From: Bacteroidales bacterium
GTDB lineage: Bacteria; Bacteroidota; Bacteroidia; Bacteroidales; Lentimicrobiaceae
Assembly (NCBI GenBank): GCA_024636955.1
Contig: JAGXGB010000032.1
Span: 1-50,183 of the forward strand
Reading direction: 5' to 3'
Length of the DNA: 50,183 nucleotides
Of the stretch, positions 33,823-41,445 are shown one piece after another. Made by a program: the position numbers and the translations under genes. Position 1 is the first letter of the stretch, and each line of letters opens with the position of its first letter. Below the pieces are notes generated by a model. It was given only the letters and a program-made list of their open reading frames with translations, had not been told where the DNA came from and did not search any database.

Positions 33823-34440
33823 ATGGCAAAGCAGAAATACTATGTTGTTTGGAGAGGAAGGGAAACTGGTGTGTTCAAAACCTGGAAGGAATGTGAATCA
33901 TATATCAAAGGGTTTGAGGGGGCAAGGTACAAATCGTTCGAAACCGAGCAGGAAGCAAATAAAGCTTTTGCCAATGGTGTACCTCCCTTTACAAGGACAG
34001 CAAAATCCAGGCCGGTAATTGGATCCTCCGATCAGCCCATCCTTACCAGTATTTGTGTTGATGCTGCCTGCTCAGGAAACCCAGGGGTTATGGAGTATCA
34101 GGGTGTAGATTCGTCCACAAAAAAACGGTTGTTTCATCAGGGGCCTTTTCCTGAAGGTACTGTTAATATTGGCGAGTTCCTTGCATTGGTGCATGGTTTA
34201 GGATACCTCAAGCAAAGGGGATTGCCAATTCCTATTTACAGCGATTCAATGACAGCCATCAAGTGGGTTAAAGACAAAAAAGCCAACACCAAGCTTGTAA
34301 AAAATGCCATGAACAAGGAATTGTTTGATCTGGTTGAACGTGCTGAAATGTGGTTAAGGTCAAACTCCTACGATAATCCTATATTGAAATGGAAAACGGC
34401 TCAATGGGGGGAGATCTTTGCCGATTTTGGTCGCAAGTAG
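33823..34440 (+). CDS. rnhA: Ribonuclease H with N-terminal viroplasmin (RNA-binding) domain
   Basis: A 205-residue protein. Residues 1-52 form the viroplasmin/caulimovirus-type domain (KYYVVWRGRETGVFKTWKEC, then A..KSFETEQEANKAF), which binds RNA/DNA hybrids. The RNase HI domain follows, with the catalytic acidic residues D80 (CVDAACSGNPG), E118 (NIGEFLAL), D141 (YSDSMTA) and D201 near the C-terminus. It removes RNA from RNA/DNA hybrids. A TACTTTTG box (33795-33802) upstream could be its -7 element. tRNA-Leu follows on the same strand after 70 bp. Confidence 0.93.
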   Translation: MAKQKYYVVWRGRETGVFKTWKECESYIKGFEGARYKSFETEQEANKAFANGVPPFTRTAKSRPVIGSSDQPILTSICVDAACSGNPGVMEYQGVDSSTKKRLFHQGPFPEGTVNIGEFLALVHGLGYLKQRGLPIPIYSDSMTAIKWVKDKKANTKLVKNAMNKELFDLVERAEMWLRSNSYDNPILKWKTAQWGEIFADFGRK

Positions 34441-34465
34441 TGCTTAATACCACTTTTTTAGTCAG

Positions 34466-34499
34466 TTTGTTCATTACTCAAAATTTGTTATTATCTTTG
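34466..34499 (+). promoter_or_regulatory. Candidate promoter of tRNA-Leu
   Basis: TTTG (34466-34469) and TATCTTTG (34492-34499) resemble the phylum's -33 and -7 elements; the 22-bp spacing is slightly longer than ideal. The -7 box ends 11 bp before the mature tRNA 5' end. Confidence 0.45.
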
Positions 34500-34510
34500 T
34501 CGGGTCACTC

Positions 34511-34594
34511 GCCCTGGTGGCGGAATTGGTAGACGCGTCGGTCTCAAAAACCGATGAGCGAGAGCTCGTACCGGTTCGATTCCGGTCCGGGGTA
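34511..34594 (+). tRNA. tRNA-Leu (anticodon CAA)
   Basis: The full class II cloverleaf can be drawn. The acceptor GCCCTGG pairs with CCGGGGT (two G-U pairs), the D-loop carries AATTGGTAG, the anticodon stem TCGGT/ACCGA encloses the loop CTCAAAA with anticodon CAA, the variable arm is GAGC-GAGA-GCTC, and the T-arm is CCGGTTCGATTCCGG. A long variable arm is expected for Leu. The genome does not encode CCA (A then CA follows). Confidence 0.95.
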
Positions 34595-34612
34595 CAGGTT
34601 ATTAAATGATTC

Positions 34613-34644
34613 GCCTTGTAAGTTCAAAACTTACAAGGCTTTTT
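34613..34644 (+). terminator. Rho-independent terminator after tRNA-Leu
   Basis: A perfect 12-bp stem, GCCTTGTAAGTT with AACTTACAAGGC, a 3-nt loop and five T. It lies 18 bp after the tRNA. Confidence 0.9.
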
Positions 34645-35165
34645 ACTTTCTTAGTACTACCTATATACCTTTAGGTCTCTCCAATTCCTGAATCAAATAA
34701 ATAACTGAATTTCTTCAAATCCCTATTGTGTATTCTTTTCACATGACAGGTATCGACATTTTTTTCCAGGTTTTAATAAACACAAATTATTTGGTAGTGG
34801 TTTTAAAATGGGGTACATTTCCAGTACATTTACTATACCTTATGTCTACCCCCGGGGTAGAGAGAAGGTAGACCAATGGTAGAGAAAAGGTAGAGAAAAG
34901 GTAGACAGGAACCAAAGAAAACATCAGCTTTTTAAATTGAATAAAACTTAACATGAGGATGTAGTTGTGATTAAATTGAACATCACATAAAACACATTAA
35001 ATGTTAATTCGATTGATCAAATGCTTTCCCTAACTTGTTATGTATTAGCCAATTTTAGGTTATATAAAGTGCTATGGCAAGAAATTACGAAGTCTCGTTT
35101 AGGTCTTGTGATGCATTAATTGATTAATTTTGTAAAAAATGATTTAGGAAATCCAGAATATAAGT
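34645..35165. other. Gene-free stretch between tRNA-Leu and the S41 protease gene
   Basis: No open frame with protein character is seen on either strand. The first 200 bp are AT-rich and hold a GTACATTT pair (34813-34832). A repeat block lies at 34845-34910. The last 250 bp are AT-rich with no clear structure; TAATTTTG at 35125-35132 may be the -7 box of the protease gene, without a good -33. Adjacent to a tRNA this could be a scar of a lost insertion, but no integrase or attachment-site duplication was found. Confidence 0.6.
34856..34910. repeat. Five tandem 11-bp GGTAGA repeats
   Basis: Units start at 34856, 34867, 34878, 34889 and 34900, each GGTAGA plus five bases (for example GGTAGAGAAAA twice in a row). 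The first unit overlaps a CTACCCCCGGGGTAG palindrome at 34846-34860, and GTCTAC at 34844 can pair with GTAGAC in units 2 and 5. Confidence 0.75.
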
Positions 35166-36788
35166 ATGTATAACAATAAAAGAAGATCAATATATCTACC
35201 TATTGCGTTTGCTCTTGTGATGATAGTAGGTTTTTTACTGGGCGCAACGTTGATAAGGGTGTCGTCGCTTAATAAAAACATCAGCCTGTTACAAAGCTTT
35301 CAAACAAGTAAGTATGATCCTGTAAATGACGTACTTGGGTATATAATGCATGACTACGTTGATTCTATTGATGCCGGTAAACTAAGAGTGTTTGCGGTTG
35401 AAGGTATTCTTAAAAATCTCGATCCTCATTCACAGTTTATCTCAGCTGAAGAGTTTGATGAAGTAAACGAACCCCTCATGGGTAATTTTGATGGTATAGG
35501 TGTTCAATTCAGAATTGAAAACGATAGTGTATACATCATCAATACTATTCAAGGCGGACCATCAGAAAAGGTTGGTATCAGAGCAGGTGACAGGATTGTT
35601 AAGGTTGACAATAAGTTAGTGGCTGGAGTGGAGATTGATAATCGCGCAGTAATGAAACTTCTGAAGGGACAGAGAGGAACTAAAGTTAATGTAAGTGTAC
35701 ACAGAAGAGGGATTTCGAAATTGTTAAGCTTCAACATTACACGTGATGTGATTCCAACATACAGTGTTGATGTTTCATTTATGCCTAAGCCTGAAATTGG
35801 GTACATTAAATTGTCAAAATTCTCAACCACCACTGCTGAAGAATTACAAGATGCCTTGATGTCACTAAGATCAAAAGGCATGAAGCAATTGGTGCTCGAT
35901 CTTCGCGGTAATAGTGGTGGATACCTTAAATCTGCCATTGATGTGGCTGACCAATTTTTGCCTGAAAAGGATTTGATAGTATATACTGAAGGATACAACC
36001 GACCTAAGGAAGTAGCATACGCAACATCTACCGGTTTATTCGAAAAAGGAGACCTGATTGTATTGATTGATGAAGGATCAGCCTCATCAAGTGAAATTGT
36101 TGCCGGAGCCTTGCAAGATAATGATCGTGCTACAATTATAGGCCGCCGCTCATTTGGTAAAGGGCTTGTACAGGAACAATTAACACTGCCCGATGGTTCT
36201 GCGCTCAGACTTACAGTTGCCAGATATTATACACCAAGCGGGAGAAGCATTCAAAAACCATATGTTAACGGACATGGTGATGAATATGAAAGTGAGCTTT
36301 ATGACCGCATGGTTAAGGGTGAATTTGAGAGTGTTGACAGTATTAGTTTTAATGATTCACTGAAATACATAACAAGAGGGGGAAAAGTTGTTTATGGTGG
36401 CGGAGGTATTATGCCTGATGTATTTATCCCAATAGAGAAGAATGAGAATTTCCAATATTATAACTCTGTTCTCAATAAAGGAATTATTCACCAATTTACT
36501 TTCGAGTACACTGACAAGAATAGGCCGAGATTAAACAGGTACAATGATTTCAGTGACTTTGATAAACGGTTTCAAATAAACGAATCCATACTGAATGAAT
36601 TTGTTGCATATGCTGAAAAAGAAGGTGTACCGAGGGATAGAAAAGGTTTAGAATATGCAAAAAGCGAAATAACTAACCTTATGAAAGCTCTGATTTCCCG
36701 TAATCTATATGATGATAAAGGGTTTTACCCGATATATTTAAATACAGACAAAACATTTGAGAAAGCGCTCGAATCGTTTGATTCTTAA
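35166..36788 (+). CDS. C-terminal processing peptidase (S41, CtpA type)
   Basis: A 540-residue periplasmic serine protease. It has an N-terminal membrane anchor (about 8-28), a PDZ domain at about 95-185 (GIGVQFRIENDSVYI, GIRAGDRIVKVD) and the S41 catalytic core. The Ser-Lys dyad is S307 in EGSASSSEIVAG and K332 in RSFGKGLVQ, exactly 25 residues apart as in CtpA/Tsp. A C-terminal region of about 150 residues follows with no recognised domain. Such enzymes trim C-termini of exported proteins or cell wall hydrolase regulators; the substrate here is unknown. It is a single gene that converges on glmS across a bidirectional terminator. Confidence 0.93.
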   Translation: MYNNKRRSIYLPIAFALVMIVGFLLGATLIRVSSLNKNISLLQSFQTSKYDPVNDVLGYIMHDYVDSIDAGKLRVFAVEGILKNLDPHSQFISAEEFDEVNEPLMGNFDGIGVQFRIENDSVYIINTIQGGPSEKVGIRAGDRIVKVDNKLVAGVEIDNRAVMKLLKGQRGTKVNVSVHRRGISKLLSFNITRDVIPTYSVDVSFMPKPEIGYIKLSKFSTTTAEELQDALMSLRSKGMKQLVLDLRGNSGGYLKSAIDVADQFLPEKDLIVYTEGYNRPKEVAYATSTGLFEKGDLIVLIDEGSASSSEIVAGALQDNDRATIIGRRSFGKGLVQEQLTLPDGSALRLTVARYYTPSGRSIQKPYVNGHGDEYESELYDRMVKGEFESVDSISFNDSLKYITRGGKVVYGGGGIMPDVFIPIEKNENFQYYNSVLNKGIIHQFTFEYTDKNRPRLNRYNDFSDFDKRFQINESILNEFVAYAEKEGVPRDRKGLEYAKSEITNLMKALISRNLYDDKGFYPIYLNTDKTFEKALESFDS

Positions 36789-36822
36789 ATTGTATCCTAT
36801 CGCCTGTAATAAGGCATATCAT

Positions 36823-36862
36823 AAAACAAATAAGCATCGGTATCCGATGCTTATTTGTTTTT
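36823..36862. terminator. Bidirectional terminator between the S41 protease gene and glmS
   Basis: ACAAATAAGCATCGG (36826-36840) pairs perfectly with CCGATGCTTATTTGT (36844-36858) around TAT, and the A-run before and T-run after extend the stem to 18 bp. T-runs occur on both strands, fitting the two convergent genes. Confidence 0.9.
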
Positions 36863-36882
36863 GTATGCTGTGTGTTTAAAGT

Positions 36883-38721
36883 TTACTCAACAGTAACACT
36901 CTTCGCAAGATTGCGGGGCTGGTCAACATTGCACCCTCTTAAAACAGCAATATGGTATGAAAGAAGTTGCAGAGGAATTGTGGCAATGAGGGGAACAAGC
37001 ATTTCTTCCGTTTCAGGCACTTCAATATAATAGTCGGCTAACTGCTTAACTGTTTCATCACCCTCAGTAATGATTGCAATTATTATACCTTTTCGTGCTT
37101 TTACTTCCTGTATGTTTGAAATTACCTTCTGGTAAGTTCCCTTGTTAGTAGCAATTATAACAACCGGCATCTCTGCATCAATAAGTGCAATAGGTCCATG
37201 TTTCATTTCAGCAGCGGGATAACCTTCAGCATGGATATATGATATTTCCTTAAGCTTAAGGGCACCCTCCATGGCTACCGGGTAGTTATATCCACGCCCC
37301 AGGTACAATGCATTCCTTGAATCTTTGAATATATTGGCAATTTCAATGATCTTATCGTTTACCAACAGTGTTTTTTCGACTTTTGCAGGTATGGAGTCAA
37401 GCTCAGTAATGAGTTGATGGAACCTTGATTTTGAGATAGTACCCTTGGCCTCGGCAATCATCAGTGCCATAAGTGTTAACAGGGTTACCTGGGCAGTAAA
37501 AGCTTTGGTTGATGCAACACCTATTTCAGGTCCTGCATGGGTATATGACCCTGCATGGGTAGCCCGTGCGATAGAAGACCCAACAACATTGCAAATACCT
37601 ATGATTGTTGCTCCCTTAGATTTGGCAAGTTCAATAGCTGCGAGTGTATCAGCAGTTTCACCCGATTGGGATATTGCAATAACAACATCGTCTTCATAAA
37701 TAACCGGATTCCGATACCTGAATTCCGAAGCATATTCTATTTCAACGGGTATACGTGCCAATTCTTCAATAAGATACTCGCCAACAATGCCTGCATGCCA
37801 TGAAGTTCCACAGGCAATGATGATGATGCGCTTTGCATTTACCATTTTTTGCTTGTATTCATTAATACCGCCAAGAGATACAACTCCAAGTTGGGCATTA
37901 AGCCTACCGCGCATACTATCACGAATAGAACGGGGCTGTTCGTATATTTCCTTCAACATGAAATGCTCAAAACCCTCTTTTTCGAGAGCACTTAAGTTGA
38001 TTTCAAGTGTTTGAACATAAGGTGTTTTCTCAATATTGGAAATAGTCTTTATTTTAAAGTCGCCATTCCGTGAGATAACCGCAATTTCTTCGTCGTTTAG
38101 GTAAACCACGTCGCGGGTATACTCAACAATAGGAGTGGCATCTGATGCTACGTAGAATTCCTTATCACCAATACCAACTACCAGCGGGCTTCCTTTACGG
38201 GCAACTATAAGTTTAGCATCTTCATGCTTGTCAATGATAACTATTGCATAAGCACCCACAACCTGATTGAGGGCAATTTGGAGAGCTTCCTCTAAAGGTA
38301 CTGATTCATTCAGTTGAATATCTTCAATTAGATGGATAAGAACCTCAGTGTCAGTTTCACTCTCAAACTTATAACCTCGTTTAACGAGCTCCTGTTTTAA
38401 AGGGGCATAATTCTCAATGATACCATTATGAATAATGGCTAAGTTTTTTGAAGATGAAAAATGAGGATGGGCATTAACATCATTAGGTTCACCATGGGTT
38501 GCCCAACGAGTATGCGCAATGCCGATTGTTCCGGTTAAATCCTTACCTTTAACTGACTCTTCAAGATCAGATACTTTACCCTTCGATTTATAGAGTTTAA
38601 GCTCTGAATTTAATAAAGCAACTCCTGCACTGTCATATCCCCTGTATTCCAGTCTGTGAAGACCTTTTATAAGTATAGGATATGCTTGCTTTGGGCCTAT
38701 ATACGCTACAATTCCACACAT
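36883..38721 (-). CDS. glmS: Glutamine-fructose-6-phosphate aminotransferase (isomerising)
   Basis: A 612-residue enzyme that makes glucosamine-6-phosphate from fructose-6-phosphate and glutamine, the first step to UDP-GlcNAc. The start at 38721 is fixed by MCGIVAYIG, since the Cys after the removed Met is the glutaminase nucleophile; an upstream TTG or other start would bury it. The class II amidotransferase half (HTRWATHGEPNDVNAHPH, HNGIIENY) is followed by two SIS sugar-isomerase domains (ACGTSWHAG, ISQSGETADTLAA) and the conserved C-terminus DQPRNLAKSVTVE. It lies 98 bp downstream of a DUF4270 gene. A small hairpin in the leader is listed separately; no glmS ribozyme was recognised. Confidence 0.97.
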   Translation of the reverse strand: MCGIVAYIGPKQAYPILIKGLHRLEYRGYDSAGVALLNSELKLYKSKGKVSDLEESVKGKDLTGTIGIAHTRWATHGEPNDVNAHPHFSSSKNLAIIHNGIIENYAPLKQELVKRGYKFESETDTEVLIHLIEDIQLNESVPLEEALQIALNQVVGAYAIVIIDKHEDAKLIVARKGSPLVVGIGDKEFYVASDATPIVEYTRDVVYLNDEEIAVISRNGDFKIKTISNIEKTPYVQTLEINLSALEKEGFEHFMLKEIYEQPRSIRDSMRGRLNAQLGVVSLGGINEYKQKMVNAKRIIIIACGTSWHAGIVGEYLIEELARIPVEIEYASEFRYRNPVIYEDDVVIAISQSGETADTLAAIELAKSKGATIIGICNVVGSSIARATHAGSYTHAGPEIGVASTKAFTAQVTLLTLMALMIAEAKGTISKSRFHQLITELDSIPAKVEKTLLVNDKIIEIANIFKDSRNALYLGRGYNYPVAMEGALKLKEISYIHAEGYPAAEMKHGPIALIDAEMPVVIIATNKGTYQKVISNIQEVKARKGIIIAIITEGDETVKQLADYYIEVPETEEMLVPLIATIPLQLLSYHIAVLRGCNVDQPRNLAKSVTVE

Positions 38722-38768
38722 GAATTTTAGTTCTTTAAATATCAAACAATTAGGGCGGCTAAAGTACG

Positions 38769-38787
38769 CAACATTTGTAAAATGTTG
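38769..38787. other. Small palindromic hairpin in the glmS leader
   Basis: CAACATTT and AAATGTTG pair perfectly around GTA, between the DUF4270 stop and the glmS start. It could be a weak terminator for the upstream operon or an operator; sequence alone does not decide. Confidence 0.4.
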
Positions 38788-38819
38788 TTTAAGAAAAAAT
38801 ACTTTTAATACATTTTTCT

Positions 38820-40196
38820 TTAGCGCAACGGAGTATAATATATTACAAGCCGCATTCTGCCAACTTCGGCTTTAGGTCCATTTAAAATTACGCGGTTAGA
38901 GCTTAAGGAACCACCCGCTGCAAACAATACCAGTGGATTGTCAACCTTTTCAGGGTTAAGCAGTCGTTGCTGGACATACCGGGTAATGCGTATTCGGTAT
39001 TGTTTATTGTCTTTTGCAATTCCATCAATATGACCAGGCCTGTCATTCTCATCAGGAATATATTTCAAGTCATATTTGACTTGACCGGTTAATGAATCAA
39101 TTCCTTTAAAGCCTTCACCAATACCCATAAGTGCTGGTATGGGGTAATCCTCATCAGGTATCGCATTCTCAAATATCAAAGCGGCTTCATGAACGGCTAT
39201 GTTTAATTTGGCGAGCGAATCAAGGTAGGGGAACCGCAATAACACTTTTGTGCCGGCCATTGCCTGAACAAATAACCTGTCGCCACCTGCCGTTGAATCG
39301 CCATTAATTTGATCAAGTAAAACAGGGTCTGCTCCGTCATAATCATAATGGTTATAGGTGTTAAACCTTCCTGCAAATGAGTTAACGGGGAAGTAATGTG
39401 TAAGGGTATCGGGTGTGATGGAGTCAGTATTTGTACGGTAATATAAGGAGATGCGCGACTGTGGATGTGTAAGGTCCATATACATTATGGCACCTGAACC
39501 TGGCGTTGTTGCTTTGGCAGCAGTTAAATAGATGCCCTTGAAATAATCAGTAAAAGCTTTGTTTGAACTATAAGTAGTATCGGGAGCTGTTATAAACTTG
39601 TTGGCAAAATCAGCAGAGAGTACAATTCTCATATGGGCAACAATTTTTACTCCATCAATTGAATCAAAGTGAGTTAGATTGGGTATAAATGTTGCTTGAC
39701 CAATTAATTCAGGAGCAATCGGTATGCTGCTGTTTTGATAGTACGTTTTTGACTTGCTGATTGTATCACTAAGTTGATAGACTTCAATTTGTTGAGTAGC
39801 ACCTTCATCCCCATATAATCCTTTGAAAGGGATTGTAAGTACCATGGAGTCAACTATAGTGTTAGTGCCTATCTCAGGTCTGTTAGTCAACAGGAATTGT
39901 GTATAAATAGAAGCAGTGGTAGTACCGAAAGCAGGGTCAGCCATTGAACCTAACAGGCTTGTTGAAAGCGCTGTAGTGTTGAGCTTCTCCTCCGTGAGGG
40001 TATATGCAAAAATTGTTGATGTATCTATTATTGCATGATTAAGTAGATCGCTGTCGGGAACCAGGTCAAGGCCAAGTAGTTCAGGGTCTTTATTGCATGA
40101 CCATAAAACTGTGAGAAGCACAAGTAAGAGTGTGATCCTGTGGATAATAGATTGGCGCACGTTATAATGATTTAAATTAGTTAAAAAGTGATGCAA
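38820..40196 (-). CDS. DUF4270 lipoprotein
   Basis: A lipoprotein of up to 458 residues. The hydrophobic RITLLLVLLTVLWSC ends in a lipobox cysteine. It has the DUF4270 start (NKDPELLGLDLVPDSDLL), a repeated beta-strand character with IVDSMVLTIPFKGLYGD near residue 115, and the conserved NRVILNGPKAEVGRMRLVIYYT-like end. Two starts are possible: TTG at 40196 (8 bp after the upstream gene) or GTG at 40160, which gives a more typical 21-residue signal peptide. DUF4270 proteins are found throughout Bacteroidota beside the GT5 protein and glmS; function unknown. Confidence 0.85.
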   Translation of the reverse strand: MHHFLTNLNHYNVRQSIIHRITLLLVLLTVLWSCNKDPELLGLDLVPDSDLLNHAIIDTSTIFAYTLTEEKLNTTALSTSLLGSMADPAFGTTTASIYTQFLLTNRPEIGTNTIVDSMVLTIPFKGLYGDEGATQQIEVYQLSDTISKSKTYYQNSSIPIAPELIGQATFIPNLTHFDSIDGVKIVAHMRIVLSADFANKFITAPDTTYSSNKAFTDYFKGIYLTAAKATTPGSGAIMYMDLTHPQSRISLYYRTNTDSITPDTLTHYFPVNSFAGRFNTYNHYDYDGADPVLLDQINGDSTAGGDRLFVQAMAGTKVLLRFPYLDSLAKLNIAVHEAALIFENAIPDEDYPIPALMGIGEGFKGIDSLTGQVKYDLKYIPDENDRPGHIDGIAKDNKQYRIRITRYVQQRLLNPEKVDNPLVLFAAGGSLSSNRVILNGPKAEVGRMRLVIYYTPLR

Positions 40197-40204
40197 GTTA
40201 GCCG

Positions 40205-41029
40205 TTAATCGGTAGAGGTAGCAGGCGTTTCAAGGATTTTATCATAAAATTTGTTATAAGCATCCAAGTATTTTTCACCTTGGTATGGTAAAATTGGTTT
40301 GCCTGAGGCTACTGCATATTCCATTAGTTCTGGACTTGCATTTTCACTTCCAAGTACTATACCCTCCGAAAAATCAATTGCTGACTTCATCATGGCCATG
40401 TAGCCTGGAGTCTTGAAATAACGCAGGTCCTTGCTGGTTATTCCATCAAGCTTAATTTTATTTGCAAAATCTTTATTCATTGACTCGGTAAAGCCATCAT
40501 CATACAAAGATGTGATGATTTTGGTGTCAGAAAAAAGCGGGTTTTCCCTAAATGCCCTTTTGACATATAATGGAATAAGACTTGTCATCCATCCATGACA
40601 ATGCACCAGGTCAGGCGACCAGCCTAGCTTTTTAGCGGTTTCAATTACACCTCTTGAAAAAAAGATGGCTCTCTCTTCATTGTCTTTGAAAAACTTATTG
40701 TTCTTATCACGGAACATGTATTTACGCTGAAAATAATCATCATTATCAATGAAGTAAATTTGCATTCGTGCGGATTGAATGGAAGCTACTTTGATAATGA
40801 GTGGATGATCAGTATCATCTATGATCAGGTTCATACCCGACAAGCGAATAACCTCATGTAATTGATTTCTACGCTCATTGATATGTCCAAATCGGGGCAT
40901 AAAAGTTCTTATTTCACGACCCTTTTCCTGAATGCCCTGGGGAAGATAACGACCTATAGTTCCCATTTGGCTATCTTTCAAATACGGAACTATTTCCTGA
41001 GATACAAAGAGTATCCTCGTTTTTTCCAT
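40205..41029 (-). CDS. Stand-alone glycogen/starch synthase catalytic (GT5 N-terminal) domain protein
   Basis: A 274-residue protein matching only the N-terminal Rossmann half of GT5 glycogen synthases (RILFVSQEIVPYL, RYLPQGIQEKGREIRTFMPRFG, DLVHCHGWMTSLIPLYVK). The second GT-B domain, which would bind ADP-glucose, is absent, and the KxGGL loop of GlgA is replaced by KDSQMGTIGR. It is therefore unlikely to be an active glycogen synthase alone; this short form is, as I recall, widespread in Bacteroidota next to DUF4270 and glmS. The ATG at 41029 is chosen as it begins the strand MEKTRILFVS. Function unknown; a binding or regulatory role is inferred. Confidence 0.8.
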   Translation of the reverse strand: MEKTRILFVSQEIVPYLKDSQMGTIGRYLPQGIQEKGREIRTFMPRFGHINERRNQLHEVIRLSGMNLIIDDTDHPLIIKVASIQSARMQIYFIDNDDYFQRKYMFRDKNNKFFKDNEERAIFFSRGVIETAKKLGWSPDLVHCHGWMTSLIPLYVKRAFRENPLFSDTKIITSLYDDGFTESMNKDFANKIKLDGITSKDLRYFKTPGYMAMMKSAIDFSEGIVLGSENASPELMEYAVASGKPILPYQGEKYLDAYNKFYDKILETPATSTD

Positions 41030-41445
41030 AATTTTCCCTTTTTTTTCTTTCGAAATGCAAAAATAACAAATATTTAGTAAACTTTTACCATATCCCATTA
41101 TTCTATTGCTAATCAGTACTAAACATTTTTTTACCGCATTATTTTTACATTTCTTCAGTAGTGGGGGAAGACTCTAATATTTAAAGTGTTGAACTTGCTT
41201 AAGGTTATGATATTTTATAAGATTATAACATTGCTATGTCAACTAAATCAATCGATTTCATTTGCTCAATACATAATATAAGTGTACTATTTAAATTGAT
41301 TCTAAGGTAAACAGTTGATTATCTTCAATTAAGAAGCAAAATTCTGATTGAAATTAAGCGATTGACACAACAAATAATTATAAATTTGCCGATTCTATAG
41401 TACCATCGTAAAACTATCTTATTCAATACTTAATTGACTGGCACA
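41030..41445. other. AT-rich divergent intergenic region
   Basis: About 415 bp between the divergent GT5 and oxidoreductase genes. No gene, repeat or hairpin of note was seen. TAAATTTG at 41381-41388 fits a -7 box reading toward the oxidoreductase; there is TTGACA at 41362-41367, but its spacing does not match the phylum's pattern. Confidence 0.5.

Noticed and set aside
34511..34860. Possible attachment site or integrated island at the 3' end of tRNA-Leu
   Set aside because: Only 8-base matches to the tRNA 3' end (GGGGTACA at 34810, CCGGGGTA at 34852) occur downstream, and there is no integrase or accessory gene, so it is not supported.
38722..38819. glmS ribozyme or riboswitch in the glmS leader
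   Set aside because: The leader is only about 98 bp with one 8-bp hairpin, none of the ribozyme core was recognised, and the element is known mainly from Firmicutes.
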